Assembly: GCA_031553655.1 (NCBI GenBank)
Contig: JAVBLG010000008.1
Span: 1 to 23,163, forward strand
Length of the DNA stretch: 23,163 nt
Reading direction: 5' to 3'
Source of the DNA: JAVBLG01 sp031553655
Lineage (GTDB): Bacteria; Desulfobacterota; Desulfovibrionia; Desulfovibrionales; Desulfovibrionaceae
Numbering within the stretch: the first letter of the stretch is position 1; every line of letters begins with the position of its first letter. Shown here in pieces: positions 1-6,760 of this stretch. The notes beneath the pieces were generated by a model. That model was not told where the DNA came from, did no database searches, and saw only the letters and a list, made by a program, of their open reading frames with translations. The position numbers and the translations under genes were made by a program.

Positions 1-60
1 TGAAACTCTATCCACGATAATTTATCCAAGAAAGCCTGAACGGTAAAAACCGCCCGGCAA

Positions 61-145
61 AATAAAAATTTTAGAGGAAAGGGGATGGGGGTTCGGGGGA
101 AGGGGAAAGGAACCTTGTTTAAAAGGTTCCTTTCCCCTTCCCCCG
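61..145 (+). repeat. Long palindromic intergenic element, copy 1
   Basis: A perfect inverted repeat has 22-base arms at 95-116 and 123-144 and a 6-base loop. A G-rich flank (AAAGGGGATGGGGG at 78-91) precedes it on the + side. The same flank and a hairpin of the same composition recur at 3716-3796 on the other strand, so this is a repeat family and not a simple terminator. It lies 25 bases past the stop of the transferase gene and may end that transcript, although no U-run follows the stem on either strand. Bases 1-60 hold nothing I can name. I recall similar G/C-rich palindromes between genes of Desulfovibrio, but cannot confirm it here. Confidence 0.8.
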
Positions 146-169
146 ATGCATCCTATTCTCGTAAAGCGC

Positions 170-1867
170 CTAAACGTTTTTTAATAGCTTGATCCACGGC
201 CCGTCAATAGGGCCGGGCACGGTGTGGGCATAGAGCCTGGCGAAATGCCCGCGGGCCGTACGCACCGGGTCGCTGTTCCACCAACCTTGCACATCGTCCC
301 ATACGGCTTCGATGTGTTTTGCGGCCGAAAGCGGATCATGATGCCATATGGCTGCCGAAGCAAGACAGTTAAAAATTGCTTCAGCCTCGGGGCACAGATG
401 GAAAGAGGCGGGATCCCAGTACAGAACCATGGGCACGTTGGCGGCCATGGCCAGCAGCAGAGTGGTGCCATGATGGTCTAGAACCAGCAGGCGACAACTC
501 AGCATGTGCGGGTCGAGAGGGCCTGAACATATTTTTAGCTCAGGAATGCGCCCGCCGAGCCATTCGCCGTCGACCAGAGTACCTGGCACGGGAAAATAGG
601 GGCGATAGAGAACCGGAACATTTTCGGGCAGGGCCTTCAGAAAAAGCTCCTTGCTTTTCCTGTAGGAAATATATTGCACCGGGGTGGGGCGGGCATCGAC
701 CCTGTAAGGAAAGACGGTCATTTCCATACCCACCATAAGCAATTTGCCACTTTTGTCCTGATGCATTCCGCGCAGACGAGCGGCTTGTCCGTGGGGCAAG
801 GGAATGAAATTGCCCTTTTGCGGCTTTTGCCTCCGCCACCCCCAAGTGATGAAGGCGTGTTGGGAATATTCCGTAATCGCGGCAAGAGCGCTGCTGCTCA
901 CATGGCCATAGTTGCCGCCGTGCTGAATATGAACAAGCTTGTTGCCCTTGGCCCGCCATCTGGCCAGTCGCCCGCGATAGGCGGCATCTTCATATGCGGA
1001 TATATGCGCCACCCGCGTCTTTTTTTCAAAATCGTGCAAAAGGAAACGTGGAATGGACATTTCGCGCATGCTTTGCGGCAACGAAGCCATAAACAGAGAT
1101 AGCGGATCGCGGGAAAGATCCGGCTCCGGACCGATAAAATCGGACAGCGGCCGGGAACGGTCTTCCTTGTTTGTATTGTCGGAAAGTGCCATGGAAAACC
1201 GTAGAGATTGCCACATGCCGAAGCCTTTGGGCTTGGGGAAACCCAGAGAAAGCAAGGCGCGGCGGGCCATTCCATCAAAAACGCGGTGGAAAAAACCTTC
1301 TTTGGGCGGGGCGTATTCTTCATGCACAGCCGGTAGATATTCCACTTTCCAGGCAGTTGGAAGGCATGGTTCAAGCAGCCGGGAAAAGAGCCAGTGGCTG
1401 TAATTATGCCCTAATGCACCGCCGAATATGAAGTCGTTTTCCGTTTTGAAGCGAAACGTACACTCTTCCGGCAGCAGCGGAACAATAAAACGTTGCTTTT
1501 CAAGAGCGGCCACAACCGCCCTGATACGAGCCATGCGCTGCACGATCTGCACCGACATGTTGTTGCACCACGGGGTAAAAAAAGTTTCCCAAAACACCGG
1601 TGGCAGATTGGGAAACTTGCGCCCGCGTTCAAAGCACAGACGTTCGGCCAAGGGCATTACAATACTGGCGGTAAGCGTGAGGCTGCGGCCGCAGGCCAGC
1701 TCCAGGGTTTCTGGGGTGTTCAGTGGCTCCGGGGCAAAAGCGAAGTTGTCTTCCCAGGCGGGAAATTTTTCCTCCCGCCCGGCAAAACACCAAGGGCCGA
1801 CGGCGATGTGGCTTTCCGGCCGGGCATCATCGGGCATTGCTCCGAATATCAGAAAAGACGGCTTCAT
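170..1867 (-). CDS. LIC12162-family surface-carbohydrate transferase
   Basis: A 565-residue protein resembling the LIC12162 (TIGR04331) putative transferase family, found in LPS and surface-sugar loci. Family-like features visible here are an N-terminal FWETFFTPW stretch, QHGGNYG at about residues 315-321, and a C-terminal part reading LYWDP near residue 483 followed by an AAKHIEAVWDDVQGWW helix. It probably transfers a sugar or nonulosonic acid to an acceptor in the cytoplasm. The reaction itself is not established. I chose the start at 1867 because its ATG overlaps the TGA of the upstream methyltransferase (ATGA overlap), which implies translational coupling. An in-frame ATG at 1891 would add eight residues and lacks a better ribosome site. 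It is the last gene of the neuB cassette and ends just before palindrome copy 1. Confidence 0.75.
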   Translation of the reverse strand: MKPSFLIFGAMPDDARPESHIAVGPWCFAGREEKFPAWEDNFAFAPEPLNTPETLELACGRSLTLTASIVMPLAERLCFERGRKFPNLPPVFWETFFTPWCNNMSVQIVQRMARIRAVVAALEKQRFIVPLLPEECTFRFKTENDFIFGGALGHNYSHWLFSRLLEPCLPTAWKVEYLPAVHEEYAPPKEGFFHRVFDGMARRALLSLGFPKPKGFGMWQSLRFSMALSDNTNKEDRSRPLSDFIGPEPDLSRDPLSLFMASLPQSMREMSIPRFLLHDFEKKTRVAHISAYEDAAYRGRLARWRAKGNKLVHIQHGGNYGHVSSSALAAITEYSQHAFITWGWRRQKPQKGNFIPLPHGQAARLRGMHQDKSGKLLMVGMEMTVFPYRVDARPTPVQYISYRKSKELFLKALPENVPVLYRPYFPVPGTLVDGEWLGGRIPELKICSGPLDPHMLSCRLLVLDHHGTTLLLAMAANVPMVLYWDPASFHLCPEAEAIFNCLASAAIWHHDPLSAAKHIEAVWDDVQGWWNSDPVRTARGHFARLYAHTVPGPIDGPWIKLLKNV

Positions 1868-2574
1868 ATCTTGCGGGCCGTGATATGCCATTCCGCATAG
1901 ACCGAGCGTAGAGGGCGCAGAACATTATAGTATTCCATGTGTTCCATAACTTCCAGTTCCCAGAGATCGTATGGCAGTATGCGCTGTATATCGCTCTGAT
2001 TGTAAAAACAAGCCTGGCCGTTGCCCACAATGTCACCCTCGTCAATGCCCACCCGCAGTCCGCCGTGAATGCGTCCCTGATCGGCCTTGTCGCCCTGGCG
2101 GCCCGAAGCGGCGCTGGAATGTCTGTCGCTGAACGGAATCCAGAAAAATATTCCACCCGGCTTCAGCACCCGTAGTACCTCGGCAATGGCCTTTTCAGCC
2201 ATGCCGAAACTGGTGTGCGATATGCCGCAGCGGTCAATTACCATGTGGAAGCTTTCCTTTTCATAGGGCAATTCGGTGAAATTTCCCCAGTCGATACAAG
2301 CCGCCAAGCCCTTGGCCTCAAAGTTCATCCGCGCCAAATCCACCGCTTTTTGTGAAGCGTCTATGCCGGTGACGTCAAAACCCAAACCAGCGGCGAAGCA
2401 GATGTTGGAGCCGCTTCCACAGGCGATTTCCAACAACTTTACCTTTTCCCGGGGCACATCGCGCGGCGTCTGCCGAAAAATGGCCTGCACCACCGCATCC
2501 CAGGGGGCATGCTGATAAAACCCCTGGTCGTACTTTTCATTCCAGACCGGATCAAATGATTTGTCTTCGGACAT
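1864..2574 (-). CDS. Class I SAM-dependent methyltransferase
   Basis: A 236-residue Rossmann methyltransferase of the Methyltransf_11/25 type. Motif I is LEIACGSGSN at residues 48-57, the acidic end of strand 2 is GIDAS at 70-74, and the post-motif region VLRVLKPGG follows. The substrate cannot be read from the sequence. Its place between a nonulosonate synthase and a surface-sugar transferase suggests that it methylates a sugar or its precursor (inference). The start ATG has GGAG nine bases upstream and lies 38 bases after the neuB stop. Its stop overlaps the next start by ATGA, so the three genes are very likely one operon. No membrane segment or signal peptide is seen. Confidence 0.8.
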   Translation of the reverse strand: MSEDKSFDPVWNEKYDQGFYQHAPWDAVVQAIFRQTPRDVPREKVKLLEIACGSGSNICFAAGLGFDVTGIDASQKAVDLARMNFEAKGLAACIDWGNFTELPYEKESFHMVIDRCGISHTSFGMAEKAIAEVLRVLKPGGIFFWIPFSDRHSSAASGRQGDKADQGRIHGGLRVGIDEGDIVGNGQACFYNQSDIQRILPYDLWELEVMEHMEYYNVLRPLRSVYAEWHITARKI

Positions 2575-2612
2575 ATTTTATTACTCCAGACCGGGCGCGT
2601 CGGTCCCGTTTA

Positions 2613-3680
2613 CTACTCCAGATGCCCCCACTTCAGAACGGTATCTTCAGCAATGTCGTTGCGGGCCTTCATGCCCACCACCTCATCATGACAGCGCGGG
2701 CTTATGCCGTGCGCGGGGCGCTTGAAGGTGAGGTCATCGGCATCAATAATCTTTCCGGCCGGAATGGCCCTTGCCGCCACCAGCGAACGCCGGGCATTGC
2801 GCCGGGCCGGCTCTTCCTCTGGCAGTGCCTCAATTTTCAGCGGCCCCACAGCGGAAAGAATTCGGTCAAGCTGATTCCTGAATTTCTTGAGATCATGCAT
2901 GTCCATGGCATGGTAATGATCATTGCCGGGCAAGGTCTTATCATGGCTGAAATGCTTTTCAAGAATACGCGCGCCAAGCAGGGTGGCAATTTCCAATATT
3001 TTCATGTCCCCGGGCAGAGTGTGATCGGAATAGCCGATTACATGGCGCGGAAACTGGCGGATCAACTCCGGAATCATGCCCAGAGCGGCGTTTTCGTCGG
3101 CTGTGGGATAATTCAACACGCAGTGCAGCAAGGCAAGATCATTACCTTTTTCTTCAATCCAGCCCACAGCCTCGGCTATTTCATGCAAATGGGCCGCACC
3201 CGTGGACATAAGTATGGGTTTGCCGAATCCGCAAAGATATTGAATGAAAGGTTTATTGGTGATGTCCGACGAGGAGATTTTGAATACCTCCATCATGTCG
3301 TTCAGAAAATGCGCCGACTCTTTGTCAAAGGGCGTGGACATAAAAGCTATGCCGGCCTGATCGCAATACTTTTTCAGGACTTCGAATTCATTTTTCCAAA
3401 AAGAGTCGTGCCGCTTAAAAAGCTCGTACTGGCTCAAGGTAGGCTCTTTGCTGGTGTCCCAGTAAGCCGGGGAATCCTTGGAGGCCAAGGTGGACGCCTT
3501 GTAAGTTTGAAACTTGATGGCATCGGCCCCTCCGGCCACGGCTTCGTCCACCAGTCGTTTGGCAATGTCCATCTTGCCTTCGTGGTTGACCCCGGCCTCG
3601 GCTATAATGTATGGCCGCTCAATGCGTTCCGCGGGAACGCTTTTTTTGATTATATTGGTAATAGACAGTTTATTGCTCAT
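2613..3680 (-). CDS. neuB: NeuB-family nonulosonic (sialic/legionaminic) acid synthase
   Basis: A 355-residue NeuB-family enzyme: a TIM barrel followed by a SAF antifreeze-like domain (about residues 297-355). Members condense phosphoenolpyruvate with an N-acetyl hexosamine derivative to make sialic, legionaminic or pseudaminic acid. Visible motifs are EAGVNHEG (28-35), KFQTY (56-60), STPFD (115-119), GYSDH (216-220), EKHF (241-244) and GNDH (252-255). The G-x-DH motif is closer to NeuB/LegI than to PseI as I recall them, but the exact product is uncertain. ATG 3680 is preferred over 3716 because AAGGCGGA lies about eight bases upstream, and the longer form would run into palindrome copy 2. 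The epimerase, CMP-transferase and other pathway genes are not in the window. Confidence 0.88.
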   Translation of the reverse strand: MSNKLSITNIIKKSVPAERIERPYIIAEAGVNHEGKMDIAKRLVDEAVAGGADAIKFQTYKASTLASKDSPAYWDTSKEPTLSQYELFKRHDSFWKNEFEVLKKYCDQAGIAFMSTPFDKESAHFLNDMMEVFKISSSDITNKPFIQYLCGFGKPILMSTGAAHLHEIAEAVGWIEEKGNDLALLHCVLNYPTADENAALGMIPELIRQFPRHVIGYSDHTLPGDMKILEIATLLGARILEKHFSHDKTLPGNDHYHAMDMHDLKKFRNQLDRILSAVGPLKIEALPEEEPARRNARRSLVAARAIPAGKIIDADDLTFKRPAHGISPRCHDEVVGMKARNDIAEDTVLKWGHLE

Positions 3681-3715
3681 ATTATTTTCCGCCTTTTGGT
3701 TGGGAGAAGAGAACA

Positions 3716-3796
3716 CGGGGGAAGGGGGAACCCTTTTTTGAAAAAAAGGGTTCCCCCTTCCCCCGTACCCCCATCCCCTTTACCAAAAACTTTTGT
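3716..3796 (-). repeat. Long palindromic intergenic element, copy 2
   Basis: A perfect inverted repeat with 24-base arms at 3716-3739 and 3742-3765 separated by only GA. The shared flank AAAGGGGATGGGGG, read on the minus strand, lies at 3768-3781. It is the mirror image of copy 1: in both, the hairpin side faces the neuB cassette. It starts 36 bases upstream of the neuB ATG, so it would sit in the neuB leader if the promoter is farther upstream, where a stem this stable could block read-through from the gene at 3931. Confidence 0.8.
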
Positions 3797-3891
3797 TTCA
3801 TCAATCGTTCAATCCTGCACCATGTGTTCAATGTGCAAAGTTTTTCAGGGTAAAATGCGCCAATAACCTGATTGGCTTTAAGATCCGATGG

Positions 3892-3921
3892 ATAATAGCT
3901 TATTGTGGGCTATCTGCGCAA
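3892..3921 (-). promoter_or_regulatory. Weak candidate sigma-70 promoter for the neuB cassette
   Basis: On the minus strand TTGCGC (3916-3921) is followed after 18 bases by TATTAT (3892-3897). It is the best pair I found between the ytqB-like stop and neuB, but transcripts from it would have to pass through palindrome copy 2. Nothing else is evident in 3797-3930. Confidence 0.25.
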
Positions 3922-3930
3922 CATGTGGCG

Positions 3931-4521
3931 TTATAAAATATTTTCCAACAAAATCAATATCTCACGATTAAATTTCTTGTGGGACAAGTCGCAACGCAAA
4001 ATTCGAAAGCAATCCGGCGGCAGGTTTTGCGTAAAATCAAGCACAGCCTGCTTTTCTTCCTCTCCGCCCCTATGCCCGGCGTAAACATGCAGGCTCACCA
4101 CACCGCCGGGAGCCAGCCGGGAAATAATTTCGGCCAGAGCGGTCAGGGTTGTTTGCGGTCTGGTAATTATTTTCCTGTCACTGCCGGGCAAAAAACCCAG
4201 ATTGAACATGGCCGCACCTATTTGCGCATTGGAAGGAATATGGGAGGCGAGATTTTCATGCCCGTCAAGAATCAAATTAACCCTGTCGGACAGTCCAGCC
4301 TCGGCTAAGCGCGCGGAAGCAGACTCCAGAGCTCGGGGTTGAATGTCAAACGCCAAAATCATTTCAGCCAGTCCGCCCAGAAAAACCGCATCAAAGCCAT
4401 TGCCCAGTGTGGCATCAACCGCAATAAAATTCCGTAGCGGGCGCAAAGCAAAAGCCCTGGCCACAGCGGCGTGAGCCACGGCGTCCAGGGACAGGGCGGA
4501 AAGAGCGGGATGGGGTGTCAT
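3931..4521 (-). CDS. YtqB/MnmM-like class I SAM methyltransferase
   Basis: A 196-residue protein of the rRNA_methylase (PF06962) / YtqB family. Diagnostic features are DATLGNGFD (36-44), FDIQ (58-61), MFNLGFLPGSD (105-115) and the YAGHRGG segment (147-153). In Bacillus the YtqB protein is MnmM, which methylates 5-aminomethyl-2-thiouridine at the tRNA wobble position. The same job here is likely but inferred from family. Length is normal. The ATG lies 16 bases after the lrgB stop with no clear Shine-Dalgarno, suggesting coupling to lrgB, although the functions are unrelated. The stop is followed by about 130 bases of plain intergenic DNA. Confidence 0.8.
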   Translation of the reverse strand: MTPHPALSALSLDAVAHAAVARAFALRPLRNFIAVDATLGNGFDAVFLGGLAEMILAFDIQPRALESASARLAEAGLSDRVNLILDGHENLASHIPSNAQIGAAMFNLGFLPGSDRKIITRPQTTLTALAEIISRLAPGGVVSLHVYAGHRGGEEEKQAVLDFTQNLPPDCFRILRCDLSHKKFNREILILLENIL

Positions 4522-4537
4522 GTGCGACGGATATAAA

Positions 4538-5236
4538 CTATGTCGTCGCGAGATTCAAAAGCCAAACCGCGAACGGCGAACAAGCGGCGGTGAGAATACC
4601 TGCAAGAATCATGGCCAGCCCGGCCATGGCGCCCTGCATTTCACCTTCTTCCAAAGCCACGCCCACGCCCTGGGCATGGGACACCGTGCCAAGGGCCAAT
4701 CCTCTGGCCAGAGGATCCTTTATGCGGAAAAAATTGAGGCTCACAGCCCCGAGCAAACCGCCCAGAGTTCCAGTGGCCACCACAAAAGCCACAGCCAGAG
4801 CCGGCACGCCGTTATGAGCGCGGGCAACTTCCACGGCAAAGGGAATAGACACGCCCTTGGGCAGAATGGACATTACTATTTCCTCCGGCAATCCTCCCAC
4901 GCGGGCGATGAAGGCGGCGGAAAGCATGGCCACGAACGAACCACAAACCACACTGGCGATAATAGACGGAGCCTGGCTACGCAAAAGGAGGCGATAGCGG
5001 TAAAGAGGAAAAGCCAACCCCACTGTGGCCGGACCCAGAAAAAAAGTCATGACATCCTTGGCCGGGGCATAGGCGGTATACGGCAAATCAAGCAGCACAA
5101 GCGCGGTGATGACCACGGCTGCGCTCAAAACCACCACGTTCAGAAGCGGATGGGTGTATTTAAGATAAAGTTTGCGGAAAACCGTGTACACAGCCAGGGT
5201 AAAAACAACCCAACCCAAAATTATCATTATTTGCAT
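4538..5236 (-). CDS. lrgB: LrgB-family membrane protein
   Basis: A 232-residue, highly hydrophobic protein of the LrgB/CidB/YohK family with about six to seven membrane segments. Characteristic stretches are FFLGPATVGLAFPLYR near residues 65-80, MSILPKGVSIPFA near 123-135 and GTVSHAQGVGVALEEGE near 188-204. LrgAB pairs are described as regulators of murein hydrolase export and autolysis in Staphylococcus, and as pyruvate or organic-acid carriers in other bacteria. Which applies here is unknown. It overlaps the end of lrgA by ten bases and has AGGAAGAG upstream of ATG 5236, within lrgA, so the two are made together. Confidence 0.9.
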   Translation of the reverse strand: MQIMIILGWVVFTLAVYTVFRKLYLKYTHPLLNVVVLSAAVVITALVLLDLPYTAYAPAKDVMTFFLGPATVGLAFPLYRYRLLLRSQAPSIIASVVCGSFVAMLSAAFIARVGGLPEEIVMSILPKGVSIPFAVEVARAHNGVPALAVAFVVATGTLGGLLGAVSLNFFRIKDPLARGLALGTVSHAQGVGVALEEGEMQGAMAGLAMILAGILTAACSPFAVWLLNLATT

Positions 5237-5595
5237 GGCTTCTCTTCCTTTCGCAAAACTCTAGCCAGCCAGCCCACAACCAGCAGTGGCAGCAGCGAAC
5301 TTACCAGTATGGCCACAGTCATTACCAGAGCATGCCGGGCGAAGACCGCGCCCCAATCCATAAGCCCCACGGTAATTGGAATAAAAAAGAAAACCAAATG
5401 TTTGAGGAGAAAGGATGCGGCGTCGCCCACATAGCTTTCTTTTACTACGCCCAGGGCAAGCAAGGTGAAAAGCACCACAATGCCCAGCACATTGGCGGGA
5501 ATAGGCAGGCCGGTAGCCTCAACAAACCACAGGCAGACTCTGTAAACAACGACCAGCAGGGCGATTTGCCCGAGCATTCTCAACGTATTTGTCAT
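5227..5595 (-). CDS. lrgA: LrgA/CidA-family membrane protein
   Basis: A 122-residue small membrane protein of the LrgA/CidA/YohJ family with four predicted helices. Typical features are the GLPIPANVLGIVVLF segment (about 29-43) and the HLVFFFIPITVGLMDW stretch (about 65-80). It is the holin-like partner of LrgB. The ATG at 5595 has AGGT about ten bases upstream. A TTG two codons earlier is possible but less likely. It heads the lrgA-lrgB unit and is separated from the gene above it by 350 bases containing a run of hairpins and a TATAAT box. Confidence 0.88.
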   Translation of the reverse strand: MTNTLRMLGQIALLVVVYRVCLWFVEATGLPIPANVLGIVVLFTLLALGVVKESYVGDAASFLLKHLVFFFIPITVGLMDWGAVFARHALVMTVAILVSSLLPLLVVGWLARVLRKEEKPCK

Positions 5596-5690
5596 GATCA
5601 ACTTTACCTGTTCCGATATTCAGAGCATTTCGTCGAGCATGCCATAAAATTTGCCGAAAAAAAAGGAGGATTTTTGAAAATAAGAACCTA

Positions 5691-5696
5691 ATTATA
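5691..5696 (-). promoter_or_regulatory. Candidate -10 box for lrgAB
   Basis: An exact TATAAT on the minus strand, about 95 bases upstream of the lrgA ATG. No convincing -35 box is seen at 16-18 bases (the best nearby hexamers are TAACGT and ACGTCA), so either an activator is needed or the match is chance in A/T-rich DNA. Confidence 0.3.
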
Positions 5697-5807
5697 CGTT
5701 TTTTTTAAACCTGACGTTATGAGGAACATTTCCATCTATAGTATTTTGATTTTGAAATTATCCATGACTCAAAGCTGATTTTTTCAACTCGAGTCCGATT
5801 GTCCTGC

Positions 5808-5947
5808 GCCGCCCCTCACCGGCGGCTCGGAATCGCATGTTATTACGGCGGCTTCGCCGCCTACGTTACGGACACGTTGTGTCCGAACGGCCCTACCAAC
5901 GCACGGGCCGTCAGAGCATTTCGCTCATTTCATTCGCAAAACGCTCT
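5808..5947 (-). other. Cluster of five consecutive hairpins after the sigma-28 gene
   Basis: Reading the minus strand from 5947: a 12-bp stem (5936-5947 with 5913-5924) that contains two G-U pairs and so folds better on this strand; a perfect 7-bp stem (5905-5911 with 5887-5893); a perfect 7-bp stem with a 3-base loop (5869-5885); GGCGGC-TTC-GCCGCC written on + (5847-5861); and a perfect 6-bp stem (5808-5826). The first begins at the stop codon of the gene above. None is followed by a clean U-run. They may slow or end transcription, or be the remains of a palindromic repeat. The 12-mer CAGAGCATTTCG occurs at 5912-5923 and again at 5621-5632. Bases 5633-5807 otherwise show only the -10 box at 5691. 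Confidence 0.55.
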
Positions 5948-6548
5948 AAGCTAAATAAGAAATACCAGTCCCCCACGGCGCAAGCGCGGTGCTGGGACGC
6001 GCCCTGTCCTGAATTGTATTGTAGGCGGCAGTCACATTGGCTTTGCGCGTCTCAAGTTTGAACGAACCGGCATGAGGCGGCAAATTTTGCCCGGAAGATT
6101 CGGAAACGGCGGCGGCGTCATTTTGTGAGGCTTCGGCGACTGTTGAGCTTTCCGCATTTTGAGCTGCCCCTGTGAGGGCTGCCTCGGCTGACAAAATGGT
6201 TGCGACCGCGCTTTGAGCGATTACAGGCAAACCTGAATTTTGTGTATCGGCAACGGCCCCGCCATTGCCCACACCTCTCTGCGGCCCGGTGGAGAACTCA
6301 CGCCCTCGGGCATTGTCGCGTTCAGATAAAAGCTCAGGCGCATCCTCGCGAACTAATCTGTTTAGTTCAAACAGAAAGTCCGAACCAGCCCCTTGGCCCT
6401 CTCGTGAATTTTGCGCATTTGCCGGTTTGCTGACGGAATAGGAACCGGATTGCCCGTTTTCCGCCGCTCCTCCCACCGGCCGCACAGCATATGGATTTGG
6501 CATTATAGTCTCTCTTGGTGAAAAAAGTTCGCCTCCCCAGGCCCCCAT
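5946..6548 (-). CDS. Unrecognised Ala/Ser/Gln-rich protein under a sigma-28 promoter
   Basis: A 200-residue protein that I do not recognise. It has no signal peptide, membrane segment or enzymatic motif. Composition is rich in Ala, Ser, Gln, Asn and Gly, with a more ordered stretch FLFELNRLVREDAPELL and an Ala-rich middle, so much of it is probably disordered. ATG 6548 has a good GAGGTGA just upstream but would leave only a 12-base leader. ATG 6503 (185 residues, starting MPNPYAVRPV) has a weak AGAGAG, so the start is open. A near-consensus sigma-28 promoter lies directly upstream. With the hook genes as its upstream neighbours this points to a late flagellar role (filament, export substrate, chaperone or anti-sigma partner), which is inference. 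Low complexity makes a function call unsafe. Confidence 0.6.
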   Translation of the reverse strand: MGAWGGELFSPRETIMPNPYAVRPVGGAAENGQSGSYSVSKPANAQNSREGQGAGSDFLFELNRLVREDAPELLSERDNARGREFSTGPQRGVGNGGAVADTQNSGLPVIAQSAVATILSAEAALTGAAQNAESSTVAEASQNDAAAVSESSGQNLPPHAGSFKLETRKANVTAAYNTIQDRARPSTALAPWGTGISYLA

Positions 6549-6567
6549 TTCACCTCTTCAACAAAAC

Positions 6568-6594
6568 TTATCGACTTGTTTGCCTAAAGCTTTA
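6568..6594 (-). promoter_or_regulatory. Sigma-28 (FliA) promoter
   Basis: On the minus strand TAAA (6591-6594) is followed after exactly 15 bases by GTCGATAA (6568-6575). The enterobacterial sigma-28 consensus is TAAA-N15-GCCGATAA, so there is one mismatch. Predicted transcript start is near 6561, directly ahead of the unrecognised protein gene. Confidence 0.75.
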
Positions 6595-6641
6595 GAACAA
6601 AAAAACAATAAAGGCAAATAATCTTATAGCCATTGATTCTC

Positions 6642-6678
6642 CGCGCTGAGGCGCGCCAGCCCTGCGGATGCGAGGGCT
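6642..6678. other. Two small hairpins between terminator and sigma-28 promoter
   Basis: CGCGC-TGAG-GCGCG at 6642-6655 and AGCCCT-N9-AGGGCT at 6658-6678 are both perfect on either strand. The second is followed on + by an A/T-rich run with six T's. They could end a + transcript or stop read-through from either side. The rest of 6595-6720 is A/T-rich and shows nothing else. Confidence 0.35.
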
Positions 6679-6720
6679 TAAGACATTTTTTAAATTATTT
6701 TTAGAAAAATTAAAGCCCGA

Positions 6721-6760
6721 AAAAAAGCGAAACCGCCAGGGAGGACGGTTCCGCTTTTTT
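6721..6760 (-). terminator. Rho-independent terminator of the hook operon
   Basis: A fully paired 15-bp stem (one G-U) with a 10-base loop. The 3' arm ends CGCTTTTTT on the minus strand. The A6/T6 ends could let it work in both directions, but only minus-strand transcription has a gene running into it. Its loop also carries the UCCUCCC motif shared by the hairpins before it. Confidence 0.8.

Noticed and set aside
1868..1891. Upstream ATG for the LIC12162-type gene
   Set aside because: It would add eight residues inside the methyltransferase gene without a better ribosome site. The ATGA overlap at 1867 is the more usual coupling.
2556..3866. 436-residue open frame on the plus strand
   Set aside because: It lies opposite neuB, whose protein matches its family from end to end. 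The plus-strand translation has no recognisable domain and runs through palindrome copy 2.
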